From a virus, in IMG/VR virus record IMGVR_UViG_3300042090_001664, positions 1 to 50,332 of that record: a DNA stretch of 50,332 nt; one strand, given 5' to 3'. The position numbers and the translations under genes were made by a program. Below the pieces are notes generated by a model. That model saw only the letters and a program-made list of their open reading frames with translations. It was not told the DNA's origin and ran no database searches. This document shows positions 42,162 through 50,224 of this stretch, piece after piece; the first letter of the stretch is position 1, and each line of letters starts with the position of its first letter.

Positions 42162-42532
42162 CCGGAAGGGTCCAGCTTGGCGACCATCGCCAGCACGGCG
42201 TCGACGATGGCGAGCACTGACGAGGCTTCCGCGTCGTCGCCCTTGGCCTTGCCGAACGCCACGACGGCATCGAGCACGGGCTCGAGGGCCTTCCGGATCT
42301 CGGCGAGCTTGGCGACGTGCGCGCGCAGGTCCGCCGAGAGCGCGTCGTCGCGCTTGGGGCACGAACGGATGTGGTCCAACATCTCGGCGTTGTCGCGCGG
42401 CGACATGTGGCCGCAGTAGACGCAGACGCTCTGCTGCGTGGCAGCCTCCAACTCGCGCACGCGGGCGACGAGCGCGGGGATGTCCGCCGCGGTGACGGTG
42501 TCGAGGTCGAGCTTGGTGGTGGTCATCGTCAT
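42158..42532 (-). CDS. Small zinc-finger protein
   Basis: 124 aa from ATG 42532 (ATG 42526 also possible; AAGGAG precedes both). Contains a C2HC-like finger C-x2-C...H-x4-C (VCVYCGHMSPRDNAEML, HIRSC) at about 35-60, then an amphipathic helical C-terminus. Coupled to the next gene by ATGA overlap. Probable DNA-binding or adaptor protein. Confidence 0.55.
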   Translation of the reverse strand: MTMTTTKLDLDTVTAADIPALVARVRELEAATQQSVCVYCGHMSPRDNAEMLDHIRSCPKRDDALSADLRAHVAKLAEIRKALEPVLDAVVAFGKAKGDDAEASSVLAIVDAVLAMVAKLDPSG

Positions 42533-42702
42533 CGTCTCCTTCGGCCGCCGTCCCTCTCGAGGATGCGCGCCATCTTCTCGCGTTTCCAGCGCTGGACGCC
42601 TTGAGAGGTCCAGTCGCGCCCGTCTTCGTGCTCGGCGCGGTCGATCGACTCGCGCAGCGCGGCGGCGATGAGCAGCCGCAGGAAGACCCCGAGTGCGTTC
42701 AC
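42529..42702 (-). CDS. Small basic protein
   Basis: 57 aa from GTG 42702. A hydrophobic helix at the start (ALGVFLRLLIAAAL) and a basic C-terminus (RWKREKMARILERDGGRRRR). Overlaps neighbours on both sides by four bases, which supports expression. Unknown function. Confidence 0.45.
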   Translation of the reverse strand: MNALGVFLRLLIAAALRESIDRAEHEDGRDWTSQGVQRWKREKMARILERDGGRRRR

Positions 42703-43139
42703 GACCCACCGACCTTCGGGCGGATCTCGGCCGCAGCGACGAGGTCGAACACCGCCTTGGCGGTCGGGTGCATCTTCACCCCACCGCCGATCTTGGTGAG
42801 CATGCTGAGCACGAGGCCGCCCTGATCGCTGTTCATCGGCCCGTTCGTGACCTTGCACCCGTGCGGGCAGACCATGAGCGGGTTGTCTACCCCGCCAAAC
42901 AGTCGGCAGATTCCGGGCCTCTCGTCGTACGACGAGCACCGGCCGTCGACGAGGTTCGTGCACCGGCCGTCCTTCACCGCCGGGGTCGCGCCCGCGGCGA
43001 CCATTCGGAGGTACTCGGCCTTCGACATCGGGATCGGCCCGCACGTGTCCGTGCAGAGCCCCTTGCAGTCGACGACCGGGAGCGTGCGGTAGATCGTGTC
43101 GATGGCCTCGAGCGCCAGCTTGAGCTTGCGGCGGTTCAT
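42699..43139 (-). CDS. YkgJ-like Cys-cluster protein
   Basis: 146 aa from ATG 43139. Cysteines in the YkgJ pattern: CKGLCTDTCGPIPMS, then RCTNL, RCSSYDERPGICRLFG and CPHGC. This family is predicted to bind zinc or an Fe-S cluster. The ATGA overlap with the ATPase links it to the recombination operon; a role in Fe-S supply to the neighbouring nuclease is conceivable but unproven. Confidence 0.65.
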   Translation of the reverse strand: MNRRKLKLALEAIDTIYRTLPVVDCKGLCTDTCGPIPMSKAEYLRMVAAGATPAVKDGRCTNLVDGRCSSYDERPGICRLFGGVDNPLMVCPHGCKVTNGPMNSDQGGLVLSMLTKIGGGVKMHPTAKAVFDLVAAAEIRPKVGGS

Positions 43140-44284
43140 CGGGGGAAGTCCTCCGGGTCCGTCGGCGCGGGCCCGTCGCCGAACGCGTCGTAGGTGGCCG
43201 CTGCCATCGGATCGGTCGGTGGGTTGGAACTCGCGGGCTGCGACCCCGGCGCCGCGGGTGCGCCGTTCGCTGGCGCGGCCTGGGCTGCCTTCGCCTTCGC
43301 GGCGGCGTCCGCGATGATGCGCTTCCGCCGTGCGGCGAGCCACGCGGTGGCGTCCTGGCGCAGCCCGTCATGCGGGTCGCGGTCGATGCGCTGCCCGAGC
43401 GCGTCGCAGGCGTAGACGTCGGTGCACGCGCCGATGGCCTTGCGCCACGCGCCCGCGCGCGGGTTGCCGTCCTCGATCGCGAGGATCGGGTCCTGCTCGA
43501 TGGCGACCTTCGGCTGCTGCGCCGGCGCGCGCTCGCCGTCCTGGCACCAGGCGACGACATTGTTCGCGAGGCCCTCGCCGGGGTTGTCGTAGAAGGCGCC
43601 GACCGCGAGGTCCTCGAAGTCGATGACGCGCCCCTTCTCGATGGTGAACCGCACGCGGCCCTTGCCGAGGCTCTCCATGCGGGCGAAGAGGTCTGGCTCG
43701 TAGCTGATCCCGTCGCGCGCGACCTCGCCGAGGCCGACCTTGACCGGGACCTTCTTTCCGCCCTGCTCCTCGAGCACCCACTCCTGCTTCTGCCGCACTG
43801 TGAAGATCACGTGCGCCTTCGTCTGCATCACGCGCTCGATCGCGCGATTGTAGATCGGGCTCTGCTCCTTCCAGCCGGTCGAGAACTTGTTCGCGCTCGA
43901 GGTCTTGTCGACGACCTCGAGTACGCCACCGATCCCGTTCCACATGTGGGAGAGCGAGTCGATGACGATGACCCCCGCACCCTGCTGCTCGCAGTAGGTC
44001 AGCGCCGCGTCGTAGGCCTGCGTCGAGTTGTCCTCGGGCGGCATCACCACGTGCTTGAACTTGAAGCCCTTGCCGCTCTTCGGGCTGAAGGCGTAGCGGA
44101 GCGCGCTCTTGTGCTCGGTGTCGATCACGTAGAGCGGCCCGAGCTCGAGCTTCTCCACCATCGCCGCCCCGAGCATGAGCGCGGTGTAGCTCTTCCCTGC
44201 GCCGGAGGATCCGGCGATGCCGATGCGCGCGAGGATCTGCTCGCGTACCGCATCGACCGCTTCGAACTTGTACGTGCGTCCCAT
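43136..44284 (-). CDS. RecA-like recombinase/ATPase (Sak4/AAA_24 type)
   Basis: 382 aa from ATG 44284 (GAGG nine bases before). Walker A GSSGAGKS at 25-32 and Walker B GVIVIDSLSHMW at 104-115, with a Gln-containing switch (VRQKQEWV) further on, fit the phage RecA-like single-strand annealing ATPases. The C-terminal 70 residues are disordered Ala/Pro-rich. With the RecB-like nuclease it would form a recombination pair for replication or repair. The frame is open further upstream (see 44285-44465). Confidence 0.7.
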   Translation of the reverse strand: MGRTYKFEAVDAVREQILARIGIAGSSGAGKSYTALMLGAAMVEKLELGPLYVIDTEHKSALRYAFSPKSGKGFKFKHVVMPPEDNSTQAYDAALTYCEQQGAGVIVIDSLSHMWNGIGGVLEVVDKTSSANKFSTGWKEQSPIYNRAIERVMQTKAHVIFTVRQKQEWVLEEQGGKKVPVKVGLGEVARDGISYEPDLFARMESLGKGRVRFTIEKGRVIDFEDLAVGAFYDNPGEGLANNVVAWCQDGERAPAQQPKVAIEQDPILAIEDGNPRAGAWRKAIGACTDVYACDALGQRIDRDPHDGLRQDATAWLAARRKRIIADAAAKAKAAQAAPANGAPAAPGSQPASSNPPTDPMAAATYDAFGDGPAPTDPEDFPR

Positions 44285-44465
44285 GGTCTCGTTCCTCGGT
44301 TGGTTGCGGGCGGTCAGCCCATCTTGATCGACTTCGCGGCTTTGGTCGTGAGCGGCACCTCGGGGCGGCGGCGCTGCTCCGAGCGGCAGCGGTTGGGAGT
44401 CTCCGGTGTCGCCGGCAGAAGCGGCCTTCCCCGGTGGCGTTCCGGTGTCTCCTGCCGAGGCAGCT
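44285..44465 (-). other. 181-base gap with a degenerate direct repeat
   Basis: No convincing gene. On the minus strand, in frame with the ATPase, the translation would contain KAASAGDTG twice (at about 44401-44470), a degenerate tandem repeat. An N-terminal extension from near 44488 would overlap the next gene's end by 23 bases and lacks a ribosome site as good as that of ATG 44284. Reads as a leader or repeat remnant. Confidence 0.4.
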
Positions 44466-44639
44466 TTACTTGCTCGCATTGGGGCCATCGTTCACGCGCA
44501 TCGAACAGTCGGCCCCATAGCTTGTGCCGTCGATGCCGATCTGGTTCGCCCCCCTCGGCACGGTGATGCGCAGGGTGACCGGCGGGATGTAGAGTGCGGG
44601 CGGCGCCGGCGCGGCCTTCGGCTGCTTCGTCTTCTTCAC
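44466..44639 (-). CDS. Small operon-leading protein
   Basis: 57 aa from GTG 44639, with GGAGG four bases upstream. Basic, Pro/Ala-rich N-terminus (KKTKQPKAAPAPP), then a beta-like segment (VTLRITVPRGANQIGIDGTSYG) resembling a short surface strand pair. First gene after the shared promoter, 26 bases from its repeat. Function unknown; could be a regulator. Confidence 0.55.
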   Translation of the reverse strand: MKKTKQPKAAPAPPALYIPPVTLRITVPRGANQIGIDGTSYGADCSMRVNDGPNASK

Positions 44640-44664
44640 GTGTCCTCCAGCGCATCGGCGTGGC

Positions 44665-44684
44665 CGTGCGCGTGCTTGTCGTCC
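44665..44684 (-). repeat. 20-bp leader repeat, copy 1
   Basis: Identical to 50205-50224, both on the minus strand at the presumed +1 to +20 of a promoter. A third, partial copy (first eight bases) is at 28049-28056. Confidence 0.75.
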
Positions 44685-44720
44685 GGGGCTGTAGTGTAAC
44701 GATCCGACTGCGGATCTCAA
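44665..44720 (-). promoter_or_regulatory. Early promoter and leader of the recombination operon
   Basis: On the minus strand: -35 TTGAGA (44715-44720, containing the stop of the upstream dpdA-like gene), 16-base spacer, -10 TACACT (44693-44698), eight bases, then GGACGACAAGCACGCGCACG (44684 down to 44665) at the likely start of the transcript. The same 20 bases begin at the equivalent place at 50 kb. Confidence 0.7.
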
Positions 44721-45538
44721 GCGACATTCGCCGCGGTTGGCGCGAGTCTCGCGAGGAGGTTCTCTCGCCACTCGAGGGACCATGACGCGCAGTTGTTGCA
44801 ATGCTGGTGGCCGGTCTTCCGACCGAAGCCGGGCTTGTCGTGGCCCTCGAGCGGGGGCCGGTGGCGCGCGGCGTCGCTCCACGCCATCGAGTCGGCCGAC
44901 GCGAGCTCGCCGGCGCACGCCTCGAGCCCGTCGACCTTGAAGCCGAAGCCGTGGAGGCGCAGCCCGTCGACCGCCAGCGTGTGGATGATGGTCTTGCCGG
45001 TGAGGGTGTCCTGCCGACGGCAGACCGTGCCGACCCCGACGAGCGGCTCGGCGCGCAGGTCGACCCCTGCCTTGTCGTAGAGCTCCTGGCACGTCCAGTA
45101 GGAGCCGATGCTCCAGCCCTGGAGCACGGGGATGAATGGGATGTCGGGCGCGAGCGCGCGCAGCTCGAGGAAGTTGTCCACGGTGCGGCGCTGGTGCTCC
45201 TCTACCGAGAGGCCGGTGCCGGCGAACGTCACCCCCTTGTGCGTGCCGCCGTGGATCACGACCGGCTCACACATCCAATCGCCGGGCGCAGCGAACAGCA
45301 GGCCCCCGATCTCGTCGCGGTACCGGCGCACCTCGGCAACGTACTCCTTCGCACTGATGGTCCAGCGCCCGTGCATCTGGAGCTCGGAGAAGCCGCCCGA
45401 GTCGAGCGCCCATTCGCCGAAGGCGCGCGGGAGCTTCTTGACCTGCGAGAGCGTCCGGCGCGAGACGAACAGCGGCACGTCGAGAAAGCGCGCATCCTCG
45501 AGCCAGTGCGGCTTCGCCGTTCCGAGCATGAAACGCAT
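44717..45538 (-). CDS. dpdA: DpdA-like DNA guanine transglycosylase
   Basis: 273 aa from ATG 45538. TGT-family features: Asp46 in LDSGGFSEL, APGDWMCEP at 84-92 (Asp87, Cys90), VLQG at 138-141, VGVGTVCRRQ near 167-176, HGFGFKVDGL and DSMAWS near 216-221 (candidate nucleophile Asp216), and a HCNNC site (246-250). These match stand-alone phage DpdA enzymes, which replace guanine in DNA by a 7-deazaguanine. Biosynthesis genes for the base are not in the window. It shields phage DNA from restriction. End of the modification operon, overlapping the next promoter. Confidence 0.7.
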   Translation of the reverse strand: MRFMLGTAKPHWLEDARFLDVPLFVSRRTLSQVKKLPRAFGEWALDSGGFSELQMHGRWTISAKEYVAEVRRYRDEIGGLLFAAPGDWMCEPVVIHGGTHKGVTFAGTGLSVEEHQRRTVDNFLELRALAPDIPFIPVLQGWSIGSYWTCQELYDKAGVDLRAEPLVGVGTVCRRQDTLTGKTIIHTLAVDGLRLHGFGFKVDGLEACAGELASADSMAWSDAARHRPPLEGHDKPGFGRKTGHQHCNNCASWSLEWRENLLARLAPTAANVA

Positions 45539-45541
45539 GGT

Positions 45542-45763
45542 CTACTCCTCGTCGATGGTGGGTGGTGGCGGTCGCGGTGGCATCGCGGTCGTCTTCTCGG
45601 GTGCGTGCTGCGCGCATCGGGTGCCACGCGCGTGGTCGGCACACATCGGCCGCGCGCAGCGCACGCCGCCCGGGCCGGCGCCGTCGCAGGCGCGCACCGC
45701 GGGCTGGCCGCAGCGGTAGCAGTCGGGTCGTCGTCGGCCGCAGATGAAAACGTCGATGCTCAC
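45542..45763 (-). CDS. Cys-rich small protein
   Basis: 73 aa from GTG 45763 (GTGA overlap). Repeated Cys (CYRCGQP, RACDG, CARPMCADHARGTRCAQH) fit a zinc-binding (B-box-like) arrangement; Pro-rich acidic end. It lies three bases before the dpdA-like start. Function unknown. Confidence 0.5.
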   Translation of the reverse strand: MSIDVFICGRRRPDCYRCGQPAVRACDGAGPGGVRCARPMCADHARGTRCAQHAPEKTTAMPPRPPPPTIDEE

Positions 45764-46023
45764 GAGACCGCCTCGCGGTCCGGCTCCTCGCGCCGGAGCC
45801 CGCGAATGTAGAGCTTCCAGCGGAGCGCCTCGGTCGCCGTCCCCGCCATGAGGACGTAGCGGGTCGCCACGTCGGGTTGGACGGCCTCCGCCGCCACGGG
45901 CTCGAGGTCGAGCGTCACGGTGCCGGCGCCGCTACGGTGGAAGAACACCATGGCGCCACAGCGGGAACAGCTCCCGACGTGGGGCGCCGTCCCTCCGTCG
46001 GCGATGCGCTTGCGGATCTTCAC
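45760..46023 (-). CDS. Small protein with one C-x2-C site
   Basis: 87 aa from GTG 46023, chosen because GGAGG lies four bases before it. One CSRCG site, then beta-like GTVTLDLEPVAAEAV and RYVLMAGTATEALRWKL. Gap 46024-46096 before it holds a small hairpin (GCGATG-CTTC-CATCGC) and no gene. Unknown function. Confidence 0.5.
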   Translation of the reverse strand: MKIRKRIADGGTAPHVGSCSRCGAMVFFHRSGAGTVTLDLEPVAAEAVQPDVATRYVLMAGTATEALRWKLYIRGLRREEPDREAVS

Positions 46024-46096
46024 TTGGCCTCCGGCACCAGCCACGGATCGCCAGCGATGGAAGCATCGCCGGTGAAGCGCCAGGGTGACGCGCTGT

Positions 46097-47092
46097 TCAC
46101 GACGTCTTCCCGAGAGCTTCGCAAGGATCGCCAAACATCGCCAACGTCTTACCTTTCGCGTTCGGTTCGGCGGCGGCCAGGTTGCGTGCCGCCATCTGGT
46201 AGTAGCTGGCCTTCAGCTCGGCGCCGACGAAGCGCCGACCCTCTTGCAAGGCGACGTAGCCCTCACTGCCGATGCCTGCGAAGGGCGAAAGCACGACATC
46301 ACCGGGCGCCGTCCATAGTCGGATGGCGCGTCGGATGACGCCGAGTTGAAGCGGTGCGATGTGACGCTCGTCATCGCCATCCCTGGCCGCCATGTATTGC
46401 AGCGTGTCGCCTTGGTCGATACCGCTTGCGTCCGTCTCGGTGTCGCCCTTGCGCGGGTTGCGGAAGGCTGTGAAACCCTCGCCATCTTCGCCTTCCGAGG
46501 TCGCCCAGACGGGGCTGGCGTACCGTTGCCATCGCTCGACGGGGAAGTCGTCGTGCGTGTGGCTGATGGGCTTCGTGTTCTCGCCGGGCTTCACCACGAC
46601 GACGAGGTAGTCGGCCATCCCCTGCCGTGACGCAACAGAGTCCTTGCGAAGCTGCATGTGAAGCAGCCCCTTCGCCTTCGTTCGCTGCATCTGCATGACG
46701 GGGTCCTTCCAGATCGTGACTTCGCTGTGGAAGACGAACCCGGCCGCCTGAGCGGCTCGGATCATCTCGCCGCGGAAGTCGCGCAGCCCGATGTAGCCGT
46801 CGCGCACCTTGCTCGTCGGAATCAGCATGCAATGGATCGCCATCAGCCGACCGGGGCGAAGCACGCGAAACAGCGACGGCATCAAGTGACCGAAGTGCTC
46901 CCCAAATTCGCCGTGAGTGCGACAATTTCCAAGGTCGCGGTCGGAGTTGGAGTAGCAGTAAAGGAATGCGAAGGGCGGCGAATACACCGAGAAGTCGATC
47001 GACGACTCAGGGAGCGATGCGCACACTTCGACCGTGTCGGCGTTGTAGAGATGCCAGCCATTGCCACTGGCCTGATCGAGAACCTTGGTCAT
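46097..47092 (-). CDS. DNA methyltransferase (SPPF, N4/N6 type)
   Basis: 331 aa from ATG 47092 (ATGA overlap with the helicase). Motif IV is SPPF at 38-41, typical of N4-cytosine and some N6-adenine enzymes, near the N-terminus, and the AdoMet motif I FAGIGSEG is near 271-278, giving the beta-class order (IV before I). No separate target-recognition signature. Paired with an SF2 helicase, a set common in phages, where it protects DNA from restriction. Confidence 0.75.
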   Translation of the reverse strand: MTKVLDQASGNGWHLYNADTVEVCASLPESSIDFSVYSPPFAFLYCYSNSDRDLGNCRTHGEFGEHFGHLMPSLFRVLRPGRLMAIHCMLIPTSKVRDGYIGLRDFRGEMIRAAQAAGFVFHSEVTIWKDPVMQMQRTKAKGLLHMQLRKDSVASRQGMADYLVVVVKPGENTKPISHTHDDFPVERWQRYASPVWATSEGEDGEGFTAFRNPRKGDTETDASGIDQGDTLQYMAARDGDDERHIAPLQLGVIRRAIRLWTAPGDVVLSPFAGIGSEGYVALQEGRRFVGAELKASYYQMAARNLAAAEPNAKGKTLAMFGDPCEALGKTS

Positions 47093-48495
47093 GGAGCCTC
47101 TGGTCCGGTTCGGACCCATTGGGGGACCGTCATCGTGACGGTCGGTTCGTAGGCGTCTGTCTCTCGTTCGGCGCCGCGCACGTTGTGGCGCACGGTCGCT
47201 GCCGTGTAGCGCCGCATCTCGTCGGCGAGCTTCGTCGCGTCGGCTTCCTTGCGGCGTAGATTGGCCAACACGGCGCCTTCCAACTCCGCGACGATGATGT
47301 GACTGTGAACCTCGCGAGTCTGGCCAAACCGCCAGTTACGACGCACCGCCTGGTACCACTGCTCGAAGCTGTGAGAGACACCGACGAATAGGGACCGTGC
47401 GCAATGCTGGGCATTTACGCCGAACCCGGCGACGCTCGGCTTGGTTACGATAACCCGTGACCGACCGTGCAGCCAGTCGACCATGCGCGCCCGCTTCTCG
47501 GTTGGGGTCATGGCGCCCGTGATCTCAACGGCGCCGTGAATGGCCGCCGTAAGGGCCTCGCTCTCGGCGTTTAGCTCGCACCATACCATCCACGATTCCG
47601 TCGGCTCCGATGCGACGACATCGGCCGCGAGTCGAACGCGGTCCTTCATCGAAGCACGCCGAGCATCGCGTTGCTCGCCGAGCGTGATAGCTGGCGCAGC
47701 GAAGAGGAGCCCATGCGCTCGCGCCTGCTCGGCCGTGGCGGCGACGCGGTGCTCGTGCATGACGAGCGGCGGCAGGTCGTAGCCGATGTCGTCGTAGCCG
47801 ATGTCGGACGGACGCTTGACAAGTGCCGCCCACGAGCAAACCCAGCGCCAGAATGCTTCTCGCGCGTGGCCCTTGATGTACCAGTCCTGCGTGCTGCCGC
47901 CGTCGTGGGCGAAGAACATGGCCAGCATCTCGGTGCGTCGCATGACGCCCAAGAACTCTGCATGATTGCCAAGCTCGGTGAAGTCGTTCGGAGACGGTGT
48001 TGCCGTGCATGCGAGCCGGTACGGCGTCGCCGCGAAGCTATCGATCATGGCCGTGCGCGTCTCCCCGTCGCTCGACTTGAGGATCGATGATTCGTCGAGC
48101 ACGACGCCAACGAACGCCGCCGGGTCGAAGTGATCGCGCATCTCATAGTTCGTGATGAGGATCGGGGCGTCCGACTCGGCAAGCGACCGCGCGTAGACGA
48201 CCGGGACGCCGATGGCGGCACCTTCCTCGACAGTCTGCTCTGAGACGGCAAGCGGCGCGAAGATGATGATGCGACCCTTCGTTCGCTTCGCGACCTGAGC
48301 CGCCCACATGAGCTGCATGCGGCTCTTCCCGAGCCCGGTGTCGGCGAACAGGGCCGCGCGCCCGCGTCGCAGCGCCCACGTCGTCAGGTCGGCCTGGAAG
48401 GGGAAAAGATGCGGGGACTCGATGGTTCTGCGCAGCTTGAACCCGGCGACCGGCGCGACGAGAGCCTTGGTGCGTAGAAAATCCTGATAGCTCAC
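47089..48495 (-). CDS. SF2 DEAD/SNF2-like helicase
   Basis: 468 aa from GTG 48495. Walker A ADTGLGKS (51-58), motif II LDESS (133-137), motif III TATPSPND (163-170) and motif VI QAVRRNWRFGQ in the C-terminal half are all present. Size suggests a minimal DNA translocase. Coupled to the methyltransferase by a four-base overlap; it might open or remodel DNA for modification or early replication. Confidence 0.75.
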   Translation of the reverse strand: MSYQDFLRTKALVAPVAGFKLRRTIESPHLFPFQADLTTWALRRGRAALFADTGLGKSRMQLMWAAQVAKRTKGRIIIFAPLAVSEQTVEEGAAIGVPVVYARSLAESDAPILITNYEMRDHFDPAAFVGVVLDESSILKSSDGETRTAMIDSFAATPYRLACTATPSPNDFTELGNHAEFLGVMRRTEMLAMFFAHDGGSTQDWYIKGHAREAFWRWVCSWAALVKRPSDIGYDDIGYDLPPLVMHEHRVAATAEQARAHGLLFAAPAITLGEQRDARRASMKDRVRLAADVVASEPTESWMVWCELNAESEALTAAIHGAVEITGAMTPTEKRARMVDWLHGRSRVIVTKPSVAGFGVNAQHCARSLFVGVSHSFEQWYQAVRRNWRFGQTREVHSHIIVAELEGAVLANLRRKEADATKLADEMRRYTAATVRHNVRGAERETDAYEPTVTMTVPQWVRTGPEAP

Positions 48496-49007
48496 GTCGC
48501 CTCGTAGCCCGGATCGCAGGTGTCACACCATGCTCCCGGCTTGACACTGCGGCCTTCCGCCGTGGGATCGGCGACGACATGCGTCGACAGTTCTCCGCAG
48601 CCGTCGCATACGAACCACTTCAGCGCGTTGAACGCGACGCGTGCAATGGGTTTTTGGTCCGTGTCGGGGTGAGACTTGTGAGCGAGATCGTCCAGGTTGG
48701 GCAGCCAACGCGTCGCCACCTCGACGGGCGTGTCGGCAAGGACGTTCAGCAGAAGCGCAAGCGCGTGAGCGTTGGATGCCTTCGCGAGCTCGCCAGCCCG
48801 CACGAGGATGGCGCAGAGCTGTTCCTCACCCTCAACATCGTGGCGAACACGTGCCGTGAGGTCGGAAAGCGTCATCGTCGCGATCACGCCGACATCTGCC
48901 CCATGGCTCACGTTGTGCTCCGTCTGCGAGTCCGTGGACGCGCCCAGTTCGTCACGATCGACCAGATATTTGTCGAAGAACCCGGCCAAATTCTCGAACG
49001 TCGTCAT
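48492..49007 (-). CDS. Unknown protein with C-terminal zinc ribbon
   Basis: 171 aa from ATG 49007 with GAGGAGAG upstream. Helical core (SDLTARVRHDVEGEEQLCAIL; ALALLLNVLADTPVEVATRWLP) and a C-terminal zinc-ribbon-like CDGCG...WCDTC (about 138-165). Unknown function; its stop overlaps the helicase start. Confidence 0.55.
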   Translation of the reverse strand: MTTFENLAGFFDKYLVDRDELGASTDSQTEHNVSHGADVGVIATMTLSDLTARVRHDVEGEEQLCAILVRAGELAKASNAHALALLLNVLADTPVEVATRWLPNLDDLAHKSHPDTDQKPIARVAFNALKWFVCDGCGELSTHVVADPTAEGRSVKPGAWCDTCDPGYEAT

Positions 49008-49054
49008 GTGATCTCTCCTCGGTGAATGATTGTCGCCCATGTCGCGCGCTCCCA

Positions 49055-49348
49055 TCATGCGCCCGCCTCCCTTGCAGCGAGTTGCTCCGCGAGCGTCCCG
49101 TGAATGTCGTAGGCAGACGGCTTAGGAGCCTCGAGCGGCTCGGCCCAGAAGCGGCGCCCGTCGTGGCGGTGCGCGGCGGTGAGGATGCGCGCGACCCGCT
49201 CCGCGTCGTCCTGGAGCAGCGGAGGTCGCGCGCGGTCGACGCGGGGTAGCCGGTCGATGACCCGGAAAGATGCGCCGTCCACGCCGACCCGGCCGAGGCT
49301 CGAGCCGGGCGCGTCGCGCGAGCACACCACGAAGAGGGTGGGCGTCAT
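49055..49348 (-). CDS. Unknown small protein
   Basis: 97 aa from ATG 49348 (ATGA overlap with the next gene upstream). TLFVVCSRDAPGSSLG at the start and mixed alpha/beta content (ERVARILTAAHRHDGRRFWAEP). Not recognised. The gap 49008-49054 after it holds a ribosome site only. Confidence 0.45.
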   Translation of the reverse strand: MTPTLFVVCSRDAPGSSLGRVGVDGASFRVIDRLPRVDRARPPLLQDDAERVARILTAAHRHDGRRFWAEPLEAPKPSAYDIHGTLAEQLAAREAGA

Positions 49349-49521
49349 CGCGGCCTCAGCAGCATGACGCACTTCTTCCCGTCACTGGCGTCTTCGAGGA
49401 CCACGTCGGCGCACTCGCCGGTGCAGTCGCACCCCTCGGTGAAGACGGGCGCGTCTGGCGGCATCTGCCGCAACCGCTCGATGAGCTGTGCCACGGTGAG
49501 GGTGTCGGTGTCGTCGCTCAT
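49345..49521 (-). CDS. 58-aa protein with Cys motif
   Basis: 58 aa from ATG 49521. SDDTDTLTVAQLIERLRQMP then FTEGCDCTGECADVVLED, three closely spaced Cys as C-x1-C-x3-C. Helix plus strand layout resembles small phage proteins of unknown role. Both ends overlap neighbours by four bases. Confidence 0.5.
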   Translation of the reverse strand: MSDDTDTLTVAQLIERLRQMPPDAPVFTEGCDCTGECADVVLEDASDGKKCVMLLRPR

Positions 49522-50150
49522 CGGAGATGCTCCTGAAGGTTGGTGCAGTCGTAGCTCTTCGTCTTGCCGCGGATGAACGCGTCGAGCGCGCTGGCGTTGA
49601 CGACCTGGACCACGCGCGCAGCCTTCGGCTCGTCGGTGCACTTGCGGGCGTCGAAGATGTGCGCGACGTCGATCCCGTAGTGGCAGAGCGGCTCCGGCAA
49701 GTCCGGCGTCCAGAACGACCCGCGCACCGAAATCTGGTGGTGGCGGTGACAATCGGCGGGGGCCGATTCCTGGCACATGAGCACGAGCCGATGGCCGGCG
49801 GCGTACCAGGTCCGGAGCGTGTGGATCCCCTCCGGGCGAGGCCCCGGCACTCCGCCCCCCGGCCCGCCGAGCACGTGCCCCGCGTAGCGGTAGCGGGAGC
49901 CGAGCGCGTCGGCGAGCTGGTAGCGCCTGAAACCGTCTCTGACATAGAGCGGCTTCCGGCTCCCCGCCGGCGGCGCATGCTCGGGACCGGCCAACGCCCG
50001 GCAGTCGACGAGCACAGCCTTCAGGCCGAGCACGATGTTGAACAGGTCCTGCGGCTCATCGAGCGAGCCAGGCTGGCGCTTGCTCCCCTTGTACGGCGCG
50101 TCGCCGTAGCCGATCGAAAATAGAATCCCCGGCGTCTTCTTCTTCGTCAT
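49518..50150 (-). CDS. DUF488 family protein
   Basis: 210 aa from ATG 50150 (GGAGGG at correct spacing). DUF488 landmarks: FSIGYGD near the start, VDCR (48-51), SRKPLY and YAGHVLGG, and the signature LMCQESAPADCHRHH (124-138) holding Cys126, Cys134 and His135. The family is of uncertain biochemistry, often linked to nucleic-acid or DNA modification genes. First gene of the early operon that ends with the DpdA-like gene. Confidence 0.75.
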   Translation of the reverse strand: MTKKKTPGILFSIGYGDAPYKGSKRQPGSLDEPQDLFNIVLGLKAVLVDCRALAGPEHAPPAGSRKPLYVRDGFRRYQLADALGSRYRYAGHVLGGPGGGVPGPRPEGIHTLRTWYAAGHRLVLMCQESAPADCHRHHQISVRGSFWTPDLPEPLCHYGIDVAHIFDARKCTDEPKAARVVQVVNASALDAFIRGKTKSYDCTNLQEHLR

Positions 50151-50204
50151 CGTCCCTCCGATGGTACAACGCATCGACCCCGGCGCCGAGAGTCGGCCCG
50201 AGGT

Positions 50205-50224
50205 CGTGCGCGTGCTTGTCGTCC
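50205..50224 (-). repeat. 20-bp leader repeat, copy 2
   Basis: Identical to 44665-44684, in the same place relative to a promoter. Confidence 0.75.

Noticed and set aside
44285-44488. N-terminal extension of the RecA-like ATPase
   Set aside because: The upstream start would overlap the 57-aa gene and the repeat-rich sequence is not Walker-domain-like; ATG 44284 has a better ribosome site.
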